A stretch of 64,000 bases of DNA, from positions 144,701 through 208,700 of the forward strand of contig NZ_ARXR01000002.1 in assembly GCF_015356855.1 (NCBI RefSeq). Direction: 5' to 3'. Source of the stretch: Alloalcanivorax venustensis ISO4 (lineage in GTDB: Bacteria; Pseudomonadota; Gammaproteobacteria; Pseudomonadales; Alcanivoracaceae). This document shows positions 62,364-64,000 of the stretch, in pieces (positions within the stretch are counted from its first letter, which is position 1; the number at the start of each line of letters is the position of its first letter). The notes below the pieces were generated by a model. It searched no databases. It was given only the letters and a program-made list of their open reading frames with translations, and was not told where the DNA came from. A program made the translations under genes and the position numbers.

Positions 62364-62717
62364 TTAAACGCGCCCCGGCATACGCCTGGTGACCAATCCC
62401 AGCAAGATAATAACGGCGGCGACAATAATTGCTACCGAGCCGACTTGAATCAGGGCGCTGACCACCAGCTCCTGTGTCTCTGACCCTTCGTACCCCGCTC
62501 CCGCAATAGGAGTAGACTTGCTAGTTCCCCAGACCGCCGCAAGCAGCAGCCCGAACCAGATTGCATACATACTAAAGATACTGAGCCAGCGAGCAAGTTT
62601 GCGCCATACCTCACCGACTTTCAGGTGATGCCACATGAGGCCGAATATCAAAAGGACCATTCCATTTTGCACGCCCGCCAGATGCGCTGAAAGTCCCATT
62701 CGAGAGTTGGTGAACAT
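62364..62717 (-). CDS. Hydroxylaminobenzene-mutase-like membrane protein, short at the N-terminus
   Basis: A 117-residue membrane protein with three to four helices. The block SRMGLSAHLAGVQNGMVLL near the start and the GTSKSTPIAGAGYEG segment match the (hydroxyamino)benzene mutase/HabA-type family. Relatives I recall begin with an extra hydrophobic helix before this block, which is missing here. There is no ribosome site; the ATG lies only three bases after an attC-like core (GTTATAC). The stop codon is inside an attC R''-like GTTTAAC. It therefore looks like a cassette gene. Confidence 0.6.
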   Translation of the reverse strand: MFTNSRMGLSAHLAGVQNGMVLLIFGLMWHHLKVGEVWRKLARWLSIFSMYAIWFGLLLAAVWGTSKSTPIAGAGYEGSETQELVVSALIQVGSVAIIVAAVIILLGLVTRRMPGRV

Positions 62718-62719
62718 CG

Positions 62720-62789
62720 GTATAACGCCCGGCTCACGCGCCGGTTTGGAGCGGCGGAAAATCGGTCGCTGTGCAGCCGTTGGTTATGT
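62720..62789 (-). repeat. attC-like site between the ParE toxin and the HAB-mutase-like gene
   Basis: On the minus strand the site opens with ACATAAC, which contains the toxin stop codon TAA, and closes with GTTATAC three bases before the next ATG. The two arms are imperfect inverted repeats: ATAAC...CGGCT recurs in both when the far end is reverse-complemented. The length is 70 bases, in the normal attC range. The RYYYAAC/GTTRRRY consensus is matched except for one position in each core. Confidence 0.55.
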
Positions 62790-63086
62790 TCCGTCATCAC
62801 TGAGTTCAGACATCCGCAATAACTGGCTACTGCGACGCACGGTCAAAATATCAACGTGATCTTTGACGCTGTAAACGACCCGATACGTTCCAAATATCAG
62901 TTCCCTGATGCGAGGCGATCCTACCTCGGGAACCATACGTCCACTTTTAGGGAAATCAGCTAATCGCTCTACTGTGGCGAATAAATCATCAACCCACCCG
63001 ACTGCAGCATCTGGGTTGTCTTCTGCAATATATCGAGCGGTATCCTCGACGCGCTCCAGCGCAAGCGGGGACCAAACAATCTTCAT
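62784..63086 (-). CDS. RelE/ParE-family toxin of a second toxin-antitoxin pair
   Basis: A 100-residue ParE-like toxin: KIVWSPLALERVEDTARYIAEDNPDAA, then the RLADFPKSGRMVPE and ELIFGTYRVVYSV segments. The final helix-strand (VDILTVRRSSQLL) is typical of ParE/RelE toxins. It overlaps the antitoxin stop by 4 bases. Its own stop codon is inside an attC-like core, so the pair appears to be one gene cassette. Confidence 0.9.
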   Translation of the reverse strand: MKIVWSPLALERVEDTARYIAEDNPDAAVGWVDDLFATVERLADFPKSGRMVPEVGSPRIRELIFGTYRVVYSVKDHVDILTVRRSSQLLRMSELSDDGT

Positions 63087-63364
63087 CTCGCCAGCCCGCT
63101 CAAAACCCGAGCCTTCGCGTCTTCATGCGCAATACCGTCCCCAGAGGCTATCTGCTCCTCCGCCTTATACACTTCCTCTAGAATTTCCAGACGTTCTTGC
63201 ATCTTCTCGTACTCGTGAACATCCACCAGCACAGCAACGCCACGGCCTCTTTGCGTCAGGACCATAGGACGGCGGTTCTCATGGAGCTGTTTTACAAATG
63301 TGGCTACTCCTGCCCGAAATTCAGACAGAGGGCGGATATCTTCATCAACTCGGACCCTTGACAT
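63083..63364 (-). CDS. Phd/YefM-family antitoxin
   Basis: A 93-residue antitoxin with the Phd/YefM pattern: IRPLSEFRAGVATFVKQLHENRRPMVLTQRGRGVAVLVDVHEYEKM (DNA-binding domain). An acidic helical C-terminal half (LEILEEVYKAEEQIASGDG) should bind the toxin. I chose the ATG at 63364 with AAGGTG 8 bases upstream; a GTG three codons earlier is possible but would overlap its own ribosome site. A perfect 16-bp palindrome lies 14 bases before the start. Confidence 0.9.
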   Translation of the reverse strand: MSRVRVDEDIRPLSEFRAGVATFVKQLHENRRPMVLTQRGRGVAVLVDVHEYEKMQERLEILEEVYKAEEQIASGDGIAHEDAKARVLSGLAR

Positions 63365-63377
63365 GGAAATCACCTTA

Positions 63378-63393
63378 GTACGTTTAAACGTAC
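63378..63393. promoter_or_regulatory. Palindromic operator of the Phd/ParE pair
   Basis: GTACGTTTAAACGTAC is a perfect 16-bp palindrome centred on TTTAAA, 14 bases before the antitoxin start. This position is the standard one for autorepression by a Phd/YefM dimer. Confidence 0.7.
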
Positions 63394-63444
63394 ATCAAAG
63401 GGTACAGCATTGACTGACGTCGAGCAAGGTGCCCAAAGGAAGGA

Positions 63445-63522
63445 ACATAACGCTGAAAGCAGCGGCGCGAGCTTGCGAGCGTCCGGCAGCCGAAGGCTGC
63501 GTAGTGCTGCGTTTTGTTAAAT
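63445..63522 (-). repeat. attC-like site, best match in this window
   Basis: On the minus strand the site opens with ATTTAAC, a perfect RYYYAAC core, three bases after the stop of the upstream gene, and closes with GTTATGT. The arms can pair (GCAGC/GCTGC next to the cores), and a central hairpin GCAGCC-TTC-GGCTGC is present. The length is 78 bases. Position and orientation are as expected for the end of a gene cassette. Confidence 0.6.
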
Positions 63523-63525
63523 GCC

Positions 63526-63954
63526 TTACGCGGATAGGAATTCACGTACAAGGCCCCAATTATCTCTGTAACTTTCAAGATTAGTGATGTCTTTAAGAAG
63601 CACCTTGCTCCAACTCGTATCAGTCCGGCACACGGACTGAACAATGCCTACCGGAATAACAAAGTGCTCCGGCGGCAACACCTCCTTCCGGCCGCATTTA
63701 GAACCCCGATTTAACAAGACCACTACTACATAATCGCAATTGAAATTCTTTATCGGAAAGCCGCCAGCTTTAGTGGCCCAGCGACTTTTAACTTGGATCT
63801 TGGCAGAAGTATTATTTTCTGGGTTTGTGGCCACAAGGTCATAGCCCGGCATATTCGTGTACGTTTTGTATGCGGCAATTTTATGAATCAAAAACTGGCC
63901 GAGAACCAAAAATTCCGCTCCTTCTGATTCTAGCCTTGTATCTTGACGTGCCAC
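63526..63954 (-). CDS. PD-(D/E)XK-nuclease-like hypothetical protein (cassette gene)
   Basis: A 142-residue protein. The segment PGYDLVATNPENNTSAKIQVKSR resembles the D-x(n)-(E/Q)-x-K core of PD-(D/E)XK nuclease-fold proteins, with D39, Q54 and K56 as the possible catalytic set. This type is common among cassette and genome-island genes, and I cannot assign an exact family. Start is GTG with GGGAG upstream. The stop lies 3 bases before an attC-like core, and a core lies 16 bases upstream of the start. Confidence 0.62.
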   Translation of the reverse strand: MARQDTRLESEGAEFLVLGQFLIHKIAAYKTYTNMPGYDLVATNPENNTSAKIQVKSRWATKAGGFPIKNFNCDYVVVVLLNRGSKCGRKEVLPPEHFVIPVGIVQSVCRTDTSWSKVLLKDITNLESYRDNWGLVREFLSA

Positions 63955-63969
63955 GAAATTCTCCCGAGC

Positions 63970-63976
63970 ATTTAAC
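63970..63976 (-). other. attC R' core-like site at the right edge
   Basis: On the minus strand GTTAAAT fits GTTRRRY exactly and lies 16 bases before the start of the nuclease-like gene. The rest of the site, if real, is outside the window, so it can only be called a candidate. Confidence 0.35.
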
Positions 63977-64000
63977 GTTAGCCATGAGCCGCGCGAGGTA

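Overview
The window is a high-GC chromosomal segment of a gammaproteobacterium. Several gene blocks (typA, trmL-secB-grx-rhodanese, envC-ctpA, hisB-hisH-hisA-hisF) follow the order I remember from Pseudomonas. The overall mix, including REP elements, a urea amidolyase operon and a giant two-partner adhesin, suits Pseudomonas relatives or the Alcanivorax group. The genus is a guess. I saw no insertion sequence, prophage or CRISPR array.

Layout. 1-17450 is mostly core: typA (its 5' end lies outside), trmL, secB, grxC, a rhodanese, an EnvC-like activator, the S41 protease ctpA, a bile-acid-type symporter, arfB, yaiI, the his genes, an orphan 7TMR-DISM histidine kinase, an AsmA-like protein, mutY, yggX and tRNA-Phe. 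Two REP-type repeats sit in convergent gaps. 17451-44356 is a large surface/secretion locus. It holds two tandem DING/PstS-like secreted proteins, a LuxR solo, a 4049-residue filamentous-haemagglutinin-type TpsA, a divergent three-gene cell-surface-signalling set (STN-TonB_C protein, ECF sigma factor, FecR-like regulator), and a seven-gene opposite-strand operon: tpsB, exbB fused to DUF2341/LamG, exbD, tonB, a porin, a coiled-coil protein and a YbjN-like protein. The content matches what I recall of the P. aeruginosa PUMA3 (VreA-VreI-VreR) system and its phosphate-starvation targets (DING-type LapA/LapB, PdtA/PdtB, ExbB2/ExbD2). Five PHO-box-like direct repeats with 11-bp periodicity lie in exactly the control regions that hypothesis predicts.

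44357-56530 is a nitrogen-scavenging operon: allophanate hydrolase, urea carboxylase, a GntR regulator and the urea ABC transporter urtABCDE, preceded by a close match to a sigma-54 promoter. Urea would be imported by Urt and degraded by the ATP-dependent urea amidolyase route, not by urease.

56531-64000 is an accessory end of lower and more variable GC. It has an HxlR/YjbR pair, three small NTF2-fold proteins, a hydrolase, a DJ-1/PfpI protein, a DinB protein, an RHH/RelE toxin-antitoxin pair and a lipoprotein. From about 62149 to the right edge the spacing, orientation and flanking sites of the small genes look like integron gene cassettes: attC-like sites separate a PD-(D/E)XK-like gene, a Phd/ParE pair and a hydroxylaminobenzene-mutase-like gene. 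No integrase is in view, so this is either the far end of a chromosomal integron or a cluster of attC sites lacking an integrase.
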